Origin: Sitta carolinensis
Taxonomy: Eukaryota; Chordata; Aves; Passeriformes; Sittidae
Direction of reading: 5' to 3'
DNA length: 64,000 nt
Assembly (NCBI GenBank): GCA_032173965.1
Contig: JAVUNC010000005.1
Coordinates: forward strand, 3,286,001 to 3,350,000
The notes beneath the pieces were generated by a model. It worked only from the letters and a program-made list of their open reading frames with translations. It was not told the origin of the DNA and searched no databases. Below, one piece after another: positions 44,941-59,112 of the stretch. Positions within the stretch are counted from its first letter, which is position 1, and every line of letters begins with the position of its first letter. The position numbers were made by a program, and so were the translations under genes.

Positions 44941-47900
44941 GCTGGAAACAACACCCTCCACTCCTCCAATTGAGGGGGCAGCCGGTCCCAGCACTCCCTT
45001 TTGTTTTGTTGTTTCCACAAAAAAGCTGCCTGTGTTGTGGGGAAGTTTCTCCTTGGTTGAGCTCAGCGCGTATGGTCCTGGGGCATAAACAGCCTCTTGT
45101 CCCATGACACACGCCTGCCCTGGGATTGCACAGACACAGCTTGTCAGGGGTGGCACAAAACCCTTCACTGGGAGTGTCAGGAAAAGCCACTTTCCCATTC
45201 CTGTTGGCCTCATGTTTGGTGGGCTGGGAACCTTTCTGAGAGTGAAGGTCAGATGGTTGGCAGAATGCAACGCATTTTTCTGGGTCTGATTCTTTTCTCC
45301 ATGAGGGCCCAGGACTTAGCAGCCCTGGGAAAACCCTCTGGGAAAGGTAGATTTCTTCCTCTAAGAATGGTGCATAAAACAGGGACACAGGTGAAAACTT
45401 TCTTTCAACCTAAATCAAGATGAAATTTATCATATTTTTCATCACCAACCAAATTCTGGGATAACTCTTATAAATACTTGCACTGCTCTTGTCACTGCAC
45501 TTCCAGAGTCCTTTGAGAATGTGGATTTTTCCCACTAACATAAACGGTCCTTTGATAATGGAAAATTTGCCTGAGTAAAGGCTGACTGTTTAATGCTGTG
45601 ATTAAGTCATTGCTTTAATCTGGCGTGGCTCTTGAAAAATCTCCTGGAAAGAGTTACTGGAAGGGTCCTTTGAGTTCCCTTTTCCCTAGAGCCACTCATT
45701 TTCTTTGTGCTTACAGTAATGTTCATGGGTCTGCATAGTGATATAGATCAGGGAACTGATCTGGCCATAAACTCAGTTGGCTAAAAAAGGGAAACAAACA
45801 AATAAACAAACCCAAATAAAAAACCCTAAAGCCTCATTTTTTTTCAGCATTGTGTCAACATGAGATCCTCTGTCAGTCAGAGGGAGAGGATGGGAATGAG
45901 AGGAGGCCATGGATGTGGTTGAGGCGGTCCTGTTTGTTGTACACAGTTAACAGAAAATTGCTGGTGCCATGGAGCACACTGTGCTGAAGACCAACCTCCA
46001 ATCCACCTTCCAGCTTGTGTGCAGGACAGTTAATATCCACCAGATGCCTGACATAGCAAAACTTATACTTGAAATGCCAGGCTGTGCATTCATCAGGGTT
46101 GGACACCAGGAGTGGAGCATGTCATGTTCCAATTTGCTACAGTGAAGGGAATTTTATAAGAAAGAAAGTCAGAGGGAGATCTCCTCAACACATTTTCACA
46201 CTTGATTTCTATGAGTTTTTTCCTCATAGTTGACTTTGTTACTTCTTCTGAACATTAGACTATGCCGCATTTTATTTTGGGTAGCACTGAATGTGAAAGG
46301 AACATCAGGTCTTTTCCACCAATTCTTTTGGAAAACACCGTCAAACATCTTCCACATCCTCTTCTCCCTGCATGTCCTTGGCAAGGACCAAAGCACTACA
46401 AAAAGTTTCACTAGGCCTAGGCGTGTGATATTCTGTTCCATTTACTGTATTTTAACTTTCAGTAGAACTTGGACTAAATCTCTGTCTCGTGTTCACAGGC
46501 TGGGGGCTCGGCAGAGACGGGCAGAGTGGTGTGTTGCTCGGCACAGCCTTGTCATGTGGGTTTGCGTTTTGCAACTCCACAACCAAAATAAAGGGTGGCT
46601 GAGATCAAAGTCATTTGCTGTTTAAACGCTAATGCTCAGGGGAAGGTAGAGGTGCTATTTCAGATAGGAAGAAGTCTCTGATTTCATGTCATTAAAACCG
46701 TATGTCTCAGTTCCTGAAAACACATAAATAGACTCATAGTTGAGCTTAAAGACAGGAGCATATGTAAATACTTTGATAAAGCAGAGGTAGGATTACATGA
46801 AGTGCTTCTTGCTCTTGTAATGACTTACTGAAGTTAGTTAATTCAGACAAAAAAGCCACATAGGCATAGTAACTTTGGTTTTAACTAGATTAAAGTTAGA
46901 AGGGACAGATTAAATCATAGAGGGGGCTTGTATGCTGAAAACAAATTACTTGTTAGAGTTGATCTGAAAATGCCCTGATCTTTCATCAGTTCAGAAGTAG
47001 AAGTGAATTCAAATGGAGAACTCCAGCTTGTATTGGAAGTCTCCACCACAAGTTTGATTATGAGAAGAGCTGTGACAATCCAGTCCAGATAGAGATGGAG
47101 ATGCTTTGTTTCCAGAATTTGTTTCTGGGAATGAGCCACCACATTTTCATGCTTGCTTTTTCTGAATCTGATTTGCCACACAAGTTAAGATTCTCCCTCT
47201 ATTTTTAATCTCTTTTTTTTTTTGCCTTTAATTTTTAATTTTTTTTGGTGTTTTTCTTATTTTTTAATCTTTTTTCATTTCCACTGAAGCAGGCCTTGAG
47301 ATGTTGATTCATTAGAAAGTTTTGGCTGAAATTCTTGTTCCAAGGCCTTGGTGTCAACAACAGAATCCAGATTCCTGTTTACTTTAATTTGCTTTGCTTT
47401 TAGCCACAAGTAAAGATTGCAAAACAAAGGCGTGGAATGGCCATCTCCTGATTCCAGTGTGGGTCTGCATTACTTCTTTTCCCCCCGGGCTTCTTATGCG
47501 AATGTGTTTGTGAAACCACTTGAATGAGGAATTTTGTTTTCAAGTGGGAACCTAAATTTAGGATCCTGCATCCCTCTTTAGAAATGGATAAAAATAACAA
47601 AAAGTCCTTACTTTTCTTCTCCATGGAGACTTCTTGGCTCTGAGAACTTTCAGGATTTTGGATGTGGAAAGCCATATTTGTCATCATAAAAACTGTCAAA
47701 ACTTTCCCAATCATAATGTACAGCAGAAACCCCAGATTTTTGTTAGGTGTCTCTCAATACCATACAGTGAATATACCCATGGCACGTGGGTGGAACTGAT
47801 GTTCACAGGTATGAGAAAAAATATGACAAATATGACAAATGACCTGACTTCCTAAAGGAGAGCTTAAGAGATATCTTCCAATGTCATGGCTGAAGGTCTT

Positions 47901-50900
47901 CAGGAGGGGCCACCTGCTCCCAGCTCATCCCTTACACCTGAGAGTATTTTGGGCTGGGATTTTCCAAAGTTCTCAGCATTGGCTGAACCCCACTATCAAA
48001 TTTATTGACAGAGATTCCTAGTGATTCATTAGGATCAGAGCTAAACCAGAACTTCTGAAGAAGTTCACAGTGAGATCCTGTCCTGCAGTGCCCATTTGCT
48101 AATGAAGGTCTCCTCCAGGGCCTTTTTATTGGTGGCTATAGAGAAAAATGACCAAGAAAACTGCAACAGTGCACATTGGTGGGAAAACATATGGTGTCGC
48201 CATTAATATTTTGCAGTTAAAGATGATGAAATTCTTTCTGGGGAAGTTATGAAGCTCCTTCACTGTGTCACACCATTCATGAGTTAATCTTCCAATTGAA
48301 ACCTGTTTCCCCAGCTGATTGACCTCTGGTATCTTTCCCACTCTGCCTGTGATTTTGACATGTTTATTCTTTCCATACTGGGGTGCTATGGAGATGTGTG
48401 TGTGCCCACTTGTGCTCTTAGTGTGATCTGAAGGACAGAAAACTCAGGGAAAGCCCTCCTATCAAAATCCTTCAGGGACTTGTGAAAGAACAGAAAGCCC
48501 CAATGCATGACAGAGACCTACATCCAAAAATGTGCAGAACAGCACTGAAAAGCATCTATCAGTCATCTTGGCTGTCTCCCTAATTTTCTCCCCTCCTCAC
48601 CAGGCTTTTTCAGCCTCCTCCTCCTCCTTACTTCATGATTCCAGCTCTTTTATCCTGGCTGTTGGTGGTAGTAAGAGATAGATAGCACGCTTGGACATAT
48701 TTACCCTCATGTGGCTTGTCCTCCTCACCCCACCCATGCTCTGGCTGTGATGATGCATATCTCTGGGAGTCAGTGGGAAATCTTTTCACAAACACTTGCT
48801 GTGTGTTGTGTCTCTTTGGGGGCAGAGATGTTGCTGTGTTAGCCATCATTATTTGATCTGCCTCTCTGACAAGATTGCTTTAAAGCCTAAATGTTGTTTC
48901 TGTTCTTAGCTGGGAACACACCATAGGTGTAGTTATAGCTTTGGCTGCATGGCCCATGTCCAGTTCCTCAGCTATGCTGGGAATGCTGGGTTCTGTGGGA
49001 TGGAAACTGTGGAGAGCAAAATCTGTGACAAGGAGTGTTGCATGAAAGAAAGAGAATGCCTTACTGGAGCACTTCGAGAGCAAAAATGTTTTTAATTCTT
49101 TTAATTAACAATACTGTCCCCAAATTTACATGAATTTGTGCTGGAAATACTCACTGAAATCATGGGATTTCAAAGAAGCAGGTGGGAGAGGCAGAGCAGT
49201 ATTGCTTCTGTCTTGGAGTGCTAGAAGTCGAGTCTAAATTCAGATAATAAAGGCTTCTGAATTTTGCACCCCCAACACACCCTGAATTTTGCCTATTTTA
49301 CTGATACTGGTTATTTGTATAATTTTTAGTTTGGAATAGAACTGTAAATTTCCCTTGCTCACCAAAATCAAAAACAAGAATAGAAATTCATTGTTCATCG
49401 TGGTCTTGGAGTGCCTTCAGCCATGAAAACAAAATACCCACTGAAGTAGTAGTTTACCTTCTGATTCTTCCACTGTCATGGATTCAAGGAGTCAGGTCAA
49501 TAACACTTAGATCTAAACCCTCTTCCAGTGGAAACTCCCTCTCTTGCTCCTCACTGAGGTATCTCTTTTAGGACATGGAAATTGAATGGGATGCACCTGG
49601 GTTAGAGTGCTCCTCTATCTATATTCTTTCCCAAAGAATGAGAGTGCATAGAAAAACATGGCTGAATTAGGGTGAGGCAGGGAAGAAAGAATATCTTCTT
49701 TAGGTCAGGAGATAAAATTCTCATTTTAAGTAGCACAGGAGTCCAGGAGGGTTGATGTCCCCATTTTTCTTGGGATTTCTTTGAATATGAGGATATTTTA
49801 TAAGACTTCTGTAGTGTTTGAGGTCAATTATCTGTCTTTGGCCCAATATACTGCCCTAAGATCAGCTCTAGTTTTTCATTAATGTGGTGTTTTGGGCAGT
49901 TTCTATGGTTCTATAATGTATGTTGGCCTGCCTAGGCAGAAATGAACATTCAGAATGGACTGGGAAGGGGAGAGGACAGAAAACCAATGCCCTGGAGTGG
50001 CTCAGTGAGGCTTGAGGAGGTGCTGAGAAAAAGCAGAGGAAGCATTTTATTTTTCCATTTTACCAGTTTTAAGCAAGGTGAGGCCTGTGGTGGCATGGCA
50101 AGAGCTGTATGTGTCAGGGAATGAGGGCCACAGCAATGAGAGGGAAATCCTTGGACAGTGTGAGTTGATAGAATGCCTGGAGGGTGTGATGCAACCAAAG
50201 AGCCCACATTTGCCCAGAGTGCAGAGCAGGGGAAGAAAAACAGTAGAAATCATTGCATCTGTCCAGAGATTAAAATTAAAAAAAAAAAAAAAAATTATGG
50301 AGGGAATTGTGGGCACACTGTAGTGGGAGGGACTGACTTGGCCAGGTCACTGAGGGGATTTGGTGTGCTGCTCTCATCACAATGTGGGACCATCTGCATT
50401 TCAGCCAGCAGAGTGGGGTGTTGATGAGAAACAACAGAGATCGGAATATGACCTCCAGCAATTTTGGGGGTAACGGCTACTCAGTGAGTGACATCCTGGG
50501 GGAAGCAGCCAGGGGGGAATCAGAGAGATAAGATATCTGTGTCTCTCTGACCATTGTCCTCAGCCAGTTTGCAGAATTGCAGATTAGGTCCTTTTCTCTG
50601 ATCTCTCTTTGCTGGTTCTCTGTACAAGTGCCACAGGGCTGTGATAAAGAGGAGGAGGGATGGTACTCTAAGCACACAACATTTTTCCACATGCAGCAGG
50701 ATATGCTAACTGAAACAAAATATACTGGAATCCTTCCTTTGCTTTTGCCTCTCTACATCCAGAACAGGAATCTCGGGATGTGCAGCAGGGGAAGGAGAGA
50801 GGGTTTATGGGAGGGCTAAGGAAAAGGGGTTTGGCACCCTCTGTGCCAATAAACCTCCTGACAGTTCCAGCATGGGTCTGCATGTTGCTGCCACAGTGTG

Positions 50901-53429
50901 ACTACTGCACAGACAGTGCCTTGTTCTCCCTCCAGCCATCCCTTCCTCACTCCACAGAGCCCCCCAGGGCTCCCCAGCATCCCAGGGGGATCATCACAGC
51001 TGCAGGCAGCTGCGAAGGGACAGCAGGCTGCCATTTCTTTGTCTCTTTGGTGCCGGCCCCATATGATCTACTGGCCAAACCATCCATGCAGGATCTTCCT
51101 GAGGGAGGTTGGTGTAGGCAGCTCAAAGAGCAGGCATTTTTCAGGATGGAGCAGATGAGGGTGTCTGCAGCCAGCCGATGGAAGGAGGAAACACTCATAG
51201 GACGGGGGAACTGTGCCATGCCAGATGAGAATGGAGGTTTTTTAACAGCCAGCATGGACAGATCTGGCACTGATTCCACAGGTGGAATTACCCTTCCTTA
51301 GGGAGCAGCCCCAGCCCCCTGGGGAAAGCAGAAAATTCAGACTTTTCTGCATTTTGCTGGGAGAGGGAGGAGCAGGGCCTGTTTCTGCCCTGGGGATCCA
51401 GTCACCCTGGCAGCACAGGGGTCGGGGGTGGCCTTCATTCCTCTCACAAGGTTGAGTCAGGGCTGTGATGAACAAGTCTTGCATAAGCAGGAATGCCATC
51501 GCCAGTGGTAAGCTGAAAAACGCCGAGCTCTGTTTTCAAAGACAGCTCAGAGGTTATTTATGTACGGAAATGCTCCTTATCTCTTAATTCCCAGACTGAT
51601 GGGTGGAAGATATGCAAAGAGTGACTTCTGTCAGGGACGAGCTCACCAGCACTGCTACTGTCTTGGCAAGGGGGAGGGCTCTCTCTGCCTTCCCTGGTAG
51701 CAATGCTGACTAAGGGACATAGGAATCTTAATTCCTGGCCCAGAGATGGCAAGCCAAGCTATCTGATGGGCTGCTTGGCTGACAGTTAATATCCTGTCGC
51801 AGAGAAGTAAGTACTCATGATATAGCAGCTTTTTTTTTTTTTTTTTTTTTTTTTTCACCTGGAAGATCCAAGTGGGAAAGCCCAACAAATTCTCCATTTG
51901 GTACTTAACCATCAGCTCTGCCCTGAAAGATCCTAAACCAGAACAATTATTTTATATTTCAAAGAAATATAGCAAATAGAATATATTTCAATAGAATACA
52001 GGTATCAAAAAAGTTATTTTGTTTTACCATGATTATTCTCAGATATTCGGGCAGGATTCATAAATTCAATTTTATTTCTTTGTGGATGGAACATTATTAG
52101 TAGGTAGAAATTTGCAGCTGGAAATTAGTTAATGTTTCCTCTGTAAGTACAGTAGACAGATGTCAATCCACCTTCTTTTCCCTGGCTGTGCTGACACTGG
52201 CATTCAAACTAAAAGTAGTAAGACATTTATTAATGAGTGGGGTAGACAAAAGGGAAAGAAAAAAACAAACCTAGAGCAATGAACACAGGTAATAGGGTGT
52301 CATTATTAAAGAGCTATCTGTTAGAGAAGGACATGCATAAGAATTAGGTGTCCTGGAAAAGGCTATGAAAATATATCTCTACTTCTGTTTGATGGAATCA
52401 CATTTCAATTTTCATGAACTTTTCACAGACTAAATATATTTGTGTCTAAAGAAATCCTATCTCTTAGTAAGCAGTAATGACAACCTTATTTACATTGAAT
52501 GACATTTTCCTACTGATTTGGCCATAAAGAATTAATTATTTTTCTATTGTAGGGAAAGAAAATACCTCATCAATAAATTTTTCTTGGTGATGGTGGTGTC
52601 CTTGGTATTGTGGATCTGTGAAGAGAAAAAAAAAAAAAAACCTACTTCATAAGATTTATATTATAGAAAAAAGAAAAAAAAAAGATGTCTTTTGCATGAA
52701 AAGGAATATTCTAACATATCCTATTTGGGAGAATTCAATGAAAGGTTCTGGCTCACTGGCTGCCTGACTCCTTGCAGGCAGGGAGGCAGGATTCTCTGTT
52801 TTCTGATTTGCCTGTCCTCAAACTCAGTTTGGCCTCCCCATTTCAGGCTGCCAGGCAGGTGGCTGCCAGTGAGGGAGCAGAGGAATCAGTGCTTAAGAGC
52901 AGAGGAGGCTGGACTGCCTTGGAGAGGAGATGACAGAGAAGTGAGATCCATGGACCCCCTCCTGCTGTGCTGCTGGGATCAGGCTGGTTTCCCGCAGCAG
53001 AGCTGGGGAGGGATACACCCGATGCCCAGGGGAAAATAATGTCAGGGGCTTGCTCCTTGCATCCCACCTGGAAGTTGTGAAAATGGTGACTGAGGTTGAT
53101 TCTGGGTTTATGATAGAAATTCCCTTTTCCCCTCTCCTCTCCCTCTCCCTCTCCCCTCCTCTTTGCAACCCACAGCAGAGCATTTCCAATCCAAAATCCT
53201 TCAGACAGCAGGAGCCTGAATCAGCCCAAATCCCTGCATGCTGTCCACAGATCTCCTGATCCCAAGGGAATAGCCAGAGCATTAAGGAGCTGCTGTGTGT
53301 GACTCAAGGTGACCAAATTAAGCCCTCTGCATGAATAGTGGTTCAAGGGTGCTGATGCATCGTTTCTTTTCTGTAGTGAGAAATTGGATGAGAAGGTTCA
53401 CATGAGCTCATTCGGTCTTTATAGGCTTG
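44941..53429. other. Intergenic DNA, no gene recognised
   Basis: About 8.5 kb with no supported gene. It includes poly-A/poly-T runs (50278-50295, 51830-51855 and 52626-52640), a T-rich stretch at 47211-47275 and a CT-rich stretch at 53126-53163. Open frames up to 185 codons (44831-45388 minus, 50780-51301 plus) have no domain, signal or repeat pattern that I recognise and are treated as chance. Confidence 0.6.
51830..51855. repeat. Poly-T run (26 nt)
   Basis: Twenty-six consecutive T residues on the + strand. No recognisable retrocopy lies on the minus strand next to it. Confidence 0.9.
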
Positions 53430-53520
53430 AACCTGCTTCCATTGGAGTCAATAGGAATCTTTCCATTGACTTTAATGAGAGCTAGATTGGATCCTAAATT
53501 AGTACCTTCATCCTTCAAAT
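53430..53520. mobile_element. Possible ancient amniote repeat (CATTGACTTTAATG type)
   Basis: The words CATTGGAGTCAATAGGAATC and CCATTGACTTTAATGAGAGC resemble the 'cattgacttcaatgggagc' phrase found in an old, widely dispersed sauropsid and amniote repeat (L3/CR1-type 3' region). Short and diverged; the family name is uncertain. Confidence 0.4.
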
Positions 53521-53639
53521 TGTTTAGCAGTGCCTATCCCATCCATAATTAACATAAACTGGCTGTGATAGTCATCAACAGGAAAATTATACCAAAATGT
53601 CCTCAGTAGGTTTATTCCTGCTCTCACTGAAGATGATAG

Positions 53640-54060
53640 GAGTCTCATAATTAACTTCAAACAGGACTGGTTGTCTGTGTATCGTGATTATAAAATATCT
53701 TGCTATATTTTTAAGGGAGAGCTCAGTTTGAGCAACTTCTTAATTGCATGTCAGGAGTAAAAGGGTTGTCTGCGACCAAAGACGGCCACATTGAAAAATC
53801 AGGCAGTATTAAGTAGCATGATTTGACTTTGTGGCTACATAAATCAGTATTTGAGTTTCTCATTTGGTATTCACTGAAACGAAAACATAATCTGAGTTAA
53901 TTGCTCTTCCCCAAGGTGCCTTGTTGCGCAATGTTTTATAAAATTAAAGCCTGTTAAGTACACACGAAGAAACATACTTTAGATGCAGAACATAAAATAC
54001 TAGCACCTCTAATTCTGCTGTCATGTATGGTTGATTAACCTGGTACAACAGAAGCCTTGG
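53640..54060. promoter_or_regulatory. Candidate distal enhancer with a C/EBP palindrome
   Basis: A long repeat-free AT-rich block. It carries a perfect C/EBP-type palindrome TTGCGCAA (53924-53931), a GGTTGATTAACC near-palindrome (54029-54040, HNF1-like half sites), and AATTGC and TTAATTGC words. CpGs (TGCGACC, GACGGCC, AACGAAA) are retained in otherwise CpG-poor DNA. Both features fit selective constraint. This is inference. Confidence 0.4.
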
Positions 54061-55168
54061 GGAGAGTTTCTGTGCTGCTAGAAAACATATTTCCACTTAA
54101 GGGAATTTAGACAACAAAGGGATCTCACAAATCCCATTGTTGGAGGCTAGGCTGACATGTGGGGCATCCAAGCTGTCTCACAAAGCTGTGGAAGACTAGG
54201 GGGAAAAAAAGCACCCTGCATCCCACTTATGGATAGTTATCTGTCACCCCAGTGCCTTCCACAGCAATTAACAAATAATTAATCAAGCCCTGTAGTCCTT
54301 GCTAGGGTGATGCTCTTGTTGGCTTCAGCAGGAATTTTCCCTGGAGTTGGAGTGAGTCTGGGGGACAACGTGGAAGATGCTGGATAGAGCAGTGGGAAGG
54401 TCACGGTGCTGCCGTGCTCCTGGTAGGGCAAGCTGCAAGTCACCCACCTCTGAGAAACTCCAAATCTCAAAGGTCTGAATTCCCCAAGGCCCTCAAATGC
54501 ACAGACATAACACAACTGGAGAAGAAGCACATGAGGAGATTGAGCTGGAGAGCAGTGTGAGGACTACCCGTGGGGAACCACGGTGGTCCAGGAACAATAA
54601 AAGAAATGCTGCAAGGAGACCTCCCCATCCCCAGTTACTCCAGGCCCTACTTGCTGCTTGCAGATCCTCCTTGAAGCAGGCAGGGAGCCATGGGGGGCAG
54701 ATGCAGCTCATCAGCAGCTGCCTGTTGGACCAGGAGCTGTGCAGGAGCATGTGGGAAGATCAGGAAAGCTTATCAGATAGTTCACAGTAGTGAAACTGCC
54801 TAGTAAGGCATAGTGTGGGAGCTGGGGGTATCCGGGTGAAGACCAGCTGGGAGCTTGCCAGGTGTGTGTGGTTTGAGTTAGGGTGAATTGAATCTTCTCC
54901 CAGGATGAAAGTGAGCCTGTATCTTGTAACAAAACCAGCTGGTGTTTCAGGTTGCTACCTGTTTCTGCTTGTGACCTGCCCTGTGCTGCCCTCATGGCTG
55001 GCCCAGTAGCCAGTACCTCACTCTGAGCAGGTCTAAACCCTCAAATGAATGGGCAGAGGCAAGATAAATAGGGTAGGATCCCTGGATTATAATTCTGGAG
55101 CTCCTCTTTGTTTTCCCTAACACTGTTCTTATGCACTGCATGGAGAAATCTTTGGCCTAAAGTTCTGC
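54061..55168. other. Intergenic DNA, no gene recognised
   Basis: Ordinary intergenic sequence of about 1.1 kb; overlapping short open frames on both strands without recognisable features. Confidence 0.6.
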
Positions 55169-55401
55169 CCGGGAAGGGTTAGATTGGATAGCGGGAAAAA
55201 ATTCTTCATTGAAAGGGTGATCATGCATGGAAAACACTGCCCAGGGAGGTGGTGGAATCACCATTTCTGGAAATGTTCAGGAAACACATACGTGTAGCAC
55301 TTGGGAGCATCGTTTAATGTTGGACCTGGCAGTGCTGGGTTCATGGTTGGACTTGAGCACCTTAGAGGTCTTTTCTCAACCTTATCAATTCTCTGATTCT
55401 C
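55169..55401 (+). mobile_element. CR1 3' fragment
   Basis: Sense CR1: GGGTTAGATTGGATAGCGGG, ATTCTTCATTGAAAGGGTGA, CCCAGGGAGGTGGTGGAATC, then CTGGCAGTGCTGGGTTCATG, GTTGGACTTGAGCACCTTAG, AGGTCTTTTCTCAACCTTAT and a decayed terminal repeat (TCTCTGATTCTCTT). About 230 bp remain; 5'-truncated and inactive. Confidence 0.92.
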
Positions 55402-58400
55402 TTGTAATAAAGCCAATGGCTCCTCAGCACTGGAGAACCATCATCTTCAGTGTTTGTTGGGCATGTTTGGCCCACACCAGCAATGCCTAGGCTGCTGAAT
55501 GCAAAACTGTGAAATGTGCACAAATGCTTTCTTTGCAGTGTATCAGCACATCCCTTTTCAGACTTCGCAAGGAATTTTGTTTCCATTTTATTCAGCCTCA
55601 CTAATTGTGGAATTTGCTGCAGCCAAAGTGCCTTGAAGAATGGGAGAGGAGACCTGGGGACATGTCAGCAAGGCAAAGTGATGGCTGTCCTGGCACTTGA
55701 CTTGACTGGTCTGTGGATGAGCTGTCTACACCTGGATTATTTATTTTCAGAAAGAGAGATATTTTCAGGAAGGAACTTTTCCAATCCATCCTAAGTGAAG
55801 AAGGAAAAAGGTGGGGATTTTGGTTCTTCATGACTATTTATGTCAGCAAACTGAAACTCTGCACATTGATTCTTTACCTTGTCGTCACCTTCAAATCTGG
55901 TAAAATGTTTAGGACAAAGAACAGAATTTTACACTGCATATGACGCATAAAGGAAGAGGATTTTTTTTGGGGGGGGGCTTCATGGAATGACTGTTCCCTT
56001 GACACCTGCAAAAATGAGCCTTTGAGCCTCTGCCAGAACATTTCTTACTTTCTTTGTAGAAAAATGCTAGATCTTCTAAAGGATGTTAGAGCTATATTTC
56101 TAGCTATCCAAGCCTCTGTAGTTTTCTCACACTTCCTAAAAAATAACAGTAATACTTCAAAAAGTTCTTTAGCTTGTTCCTGTCAGACTCCTGGGGTAGG
56201 TGTCCAGGCCTGCTCAAATAAAACACTCCTAAATTCAGCAGATGCTGCCTCACACCCTTCTCTCCTGCTATTTACTATTCCACCCACACCACGTTGGAGC
56301 TGCTGCAGATTGTGCTGGGCTGGGGCTGTGCAGGTGTCTGAGGCTGGAAATTTCAGCTGCTTCCTTTGCCATCCCTGAACTTGTGCCACGTCAGACACTG
56401 GGAGCGATGGGGAATCTGACTTGTGAGTCACACATGACATTCACTGGCAGGTTGCATGAAATGTAACCCACAGCATCATTTAGCCCTCCAGGCTGGAATC
56501 TGTTTGCCTTAATTATGGGCAACTAAAAAACTGAGAAAGATGCAAGAAATGAGATTCCACAAGCCCTTCTAGTGGTTCTGCCTGGCCTTAAGCTCTAGGA
56601 AACCTCTTGAATATGTTGGCTGATGCTCCAGCATTCACTATCCTACGTGACCTCTATGAATAGCCTACGTGTGGCTACAGTAATTCTGACATTGAGTAAT
56701 GTCTCCAGTCTTTCAAGAGCTGTACAAATTTCAATTGAGCTTTCATACTGACTCGGCTAGCAACATCACCTACACATTCTCACAGCAATTCCAGCTTTAA
56801 GCTAAGGTGGAAATGTGCTGGTATATAAATCCTGCCATTCTGGCTCTTTGAACATGAATGCTATCAGTTTTCAAAGTTAGCCAGATAGGACAAATATGTT
56901 CCTTTATGGGATCCTTTCTTTTGATCACTGAGGGTATATCAACACCTGGTAATTTCTCTGAGGCCTGCTTTGGTGGAGGCTGTCTTTCTCCAAAGACTAT
57001 GGAAAACATCCAGGGTGATGGTTTTTCTAGGCCAAAATTAATGTTGTGAATAATTTGGATACTCTCCTCCTGTATTTCACACACAAGGAAATACAAGTAA
57101 TGGTGTGGCTTATTTGATAGACCCCAGCACTGAACTCAGGAATTCTTGGCTCATAGCCCTATGCTCAAACCCTTTCTCCTCCAGCACTCAAATAAGGGCC
57201 TGGTATGTTCTCAGTAATAACATCCAGTGATTTGTGCAAGTGTAATAGAACAATGCCATATGCTTTGGTTCCTAGGCCAAATTCTCATTTTGGCTTAACT
57301 CCACTGGCTGTAATAAAACGAGGCAAATGGGAACGTTTGACACGGTGTGTTTCCAGTCTGTAGGGGCTGTAGGGGTGGTATTGTGATTTTAACATGGAAC
57401 ATGTTTTGCTGAGATGCTTCAGTGTTTATTTTGAACTTGGGAAGTTTCAGGGAGAAGCAGCTGCCGGCATTGTACTGGAGACCATGGGATCTGCCCAAAG
57501 GAAATGTTTCTACCATTTTCATCAATAGCCACTTAGCAGTGACATTCCAGTAGCTTACCCTCACAAATCTGGAGAAGTGTGGTGTTATTCTAATTCTGTG
57601 TCTACTGAAAGGATTTTTGATGTCTCTGGTCACCCAATCTTATAAGAGGGTCTGTTCTGGATTATCTTAGCTAAAGGACAGCCACCAACCAAGAATGGCA
57701 AATAAAGCATCTGTCTTATGTGGGGAAGTGTAAAACAAATGTCTGCTGTGTTGAAGCTGGTTGAGTGGGAATTATTCAAGACCCTCATACATCGATTACA
57801 ATTGTGTAGTTGATTTATTAGAAACCCCTGAAAAGGGAGCAAAGGCCCAAAATCTGTATTGGAATCTGTCCAAAACAAACAGGCAGAAGAAATTTGGAAT
57901 TTTGGTTCCTAAGGAAGTTGTGTCTCAACATCAGCAAAACACGCATCTTCCATCAGAAGATAATTTCAATGGAAAATCATTGAATAGCTCAAATCTAAGA
58001 GAGTCATGTGCTCTTCACTGGAATACTTGAAAAATCTGCTAACTCCATGTTCCAAGAAGGACCAAAGAATATTTATCTTCATTTTATAGAAAGACAGGCA
58101 AGATATATGGACACAAAAATGTCTGTGGTGAGCCTGAAAAAGAACCCTTCATACACAGCTTTCTGGGTTGATGCCACAACCTTCTCATGGAATTGTGGAG
58201 CTAAATTTGCTCATCATTTATGTATTGCCTCTTGTTGAAATCTTTGATATCTTTTTTTCTTGGTTCTAATATTCTTCTTAAGGAGCTTAAAGAAATCAAA
58301 TTAACACCCCTTAAAATATTTCCTAAGAATTTAGATTAACAGTCTTTACAAAGGACTGACAATCCTTCCAAATAAAAAAACCTCCAAAATATATTTTCTC

Positions 58401-59112
58401 AGTAAAAACTGCACTCCTACAGTGATACTCCTCTCTTCCCTCCCTGCAGTAAATCTTGACATTTATCTTGAAATACGTTACTGTAATAAATGAAGTATAT
58501 TCATAATATAACAGTAATAAAAAATTTCATACTGTCACAAGAAGTCCCAAGGGAGCTTTAGCTTTGCTACTGAAATTAGAGAAAAAATAATTCTAACATT
58601 AGTGAAAATATTGATCTGTAAGAGACATAGGGAAGAAATGCCTTGCAGAATATATTGCCTGTGAGGGGAGAAGACAAAATGCCTAAATATTACATGTAGT
58701 GTATGCTGCCCTCCAGGCTTTACTCCAAACTTACGCAAGTAAAAAATAAAAAACAAATTGAAAATAGAAAATTAAAAAAAAAAAAGAAGACCTAACTTTC
58801 AGCTTAGAATGACTTCTTTAGGAAGTAGAGCTCTTCAAAAGTGTTCATGACTTAGGGGAGAAGGGGAAGTGATTTGTGGAGGTGTACGTGTCTAATCAAG
58901 CTTTCTGAACCTGTCCCTGCACTGGGCTGGGATGTTATTTATGACAAAGAGTTTTAAAGGTCACTTGGAACGACCGAGTACCTTTGATGGGTGACATTCT
59001 AGCCAAGTGGGAAACATAGCATAAATTAGCAATTATAGAGACTTTCTGTTTCAGTTTCAAACACTTTAACTCAATGGAAAAAGAGAAACATTTTCCCAAC
59101 ACAAGAGCATGT
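55402..59112. other. Intergenic DNA, no gene recognised
   Basis: This stretch holds a possible MIR-like relic (57080-57185, separate entry) and a G run of nine at about 55968-55977. Open frames up to ~118 codons have no recognised domain. No gene is supported. Confidence 0.6.
57080..57185 (+). mobile_element. Possible MIR-like SINE 3' part
   Basis: The phrase CTGAACTCAGGAATTCTTGG followed by CTCATAGCCCTATGCTCAAA follows the 'gaacccaggagtcctggctcccagccccctgctctaacc' order of sauropsid MIR-type SINEs. Only the 3' half is recognisable. Confidence 0.45.

Noticed and set aside
44831..45388. 185-codon minus-strand open frame
   Set aside because: No domain, signal or repeat pattern was recognised. 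It overlaps other long frames in a GC-richer stretch, which fits chance.
45873..46132. Overlapping minus-strand frames that look slightly protein-like
   Set aside because: No recognisable motif, and two frames are equally plausible, so there is no support for a gene or retroelement.
46860..46930. Possible old CR1 3' end (AGTTAGAAGGGACAGATTAAA)
   Set aside because: Only one short phrase is similar and no flanking order supports it.
50780..51301. 173-codon plus-strand open frame
   Set aside because: Low-similarity, mixed composition with no recognisable family. Antisense frames of equal quality overlap it.
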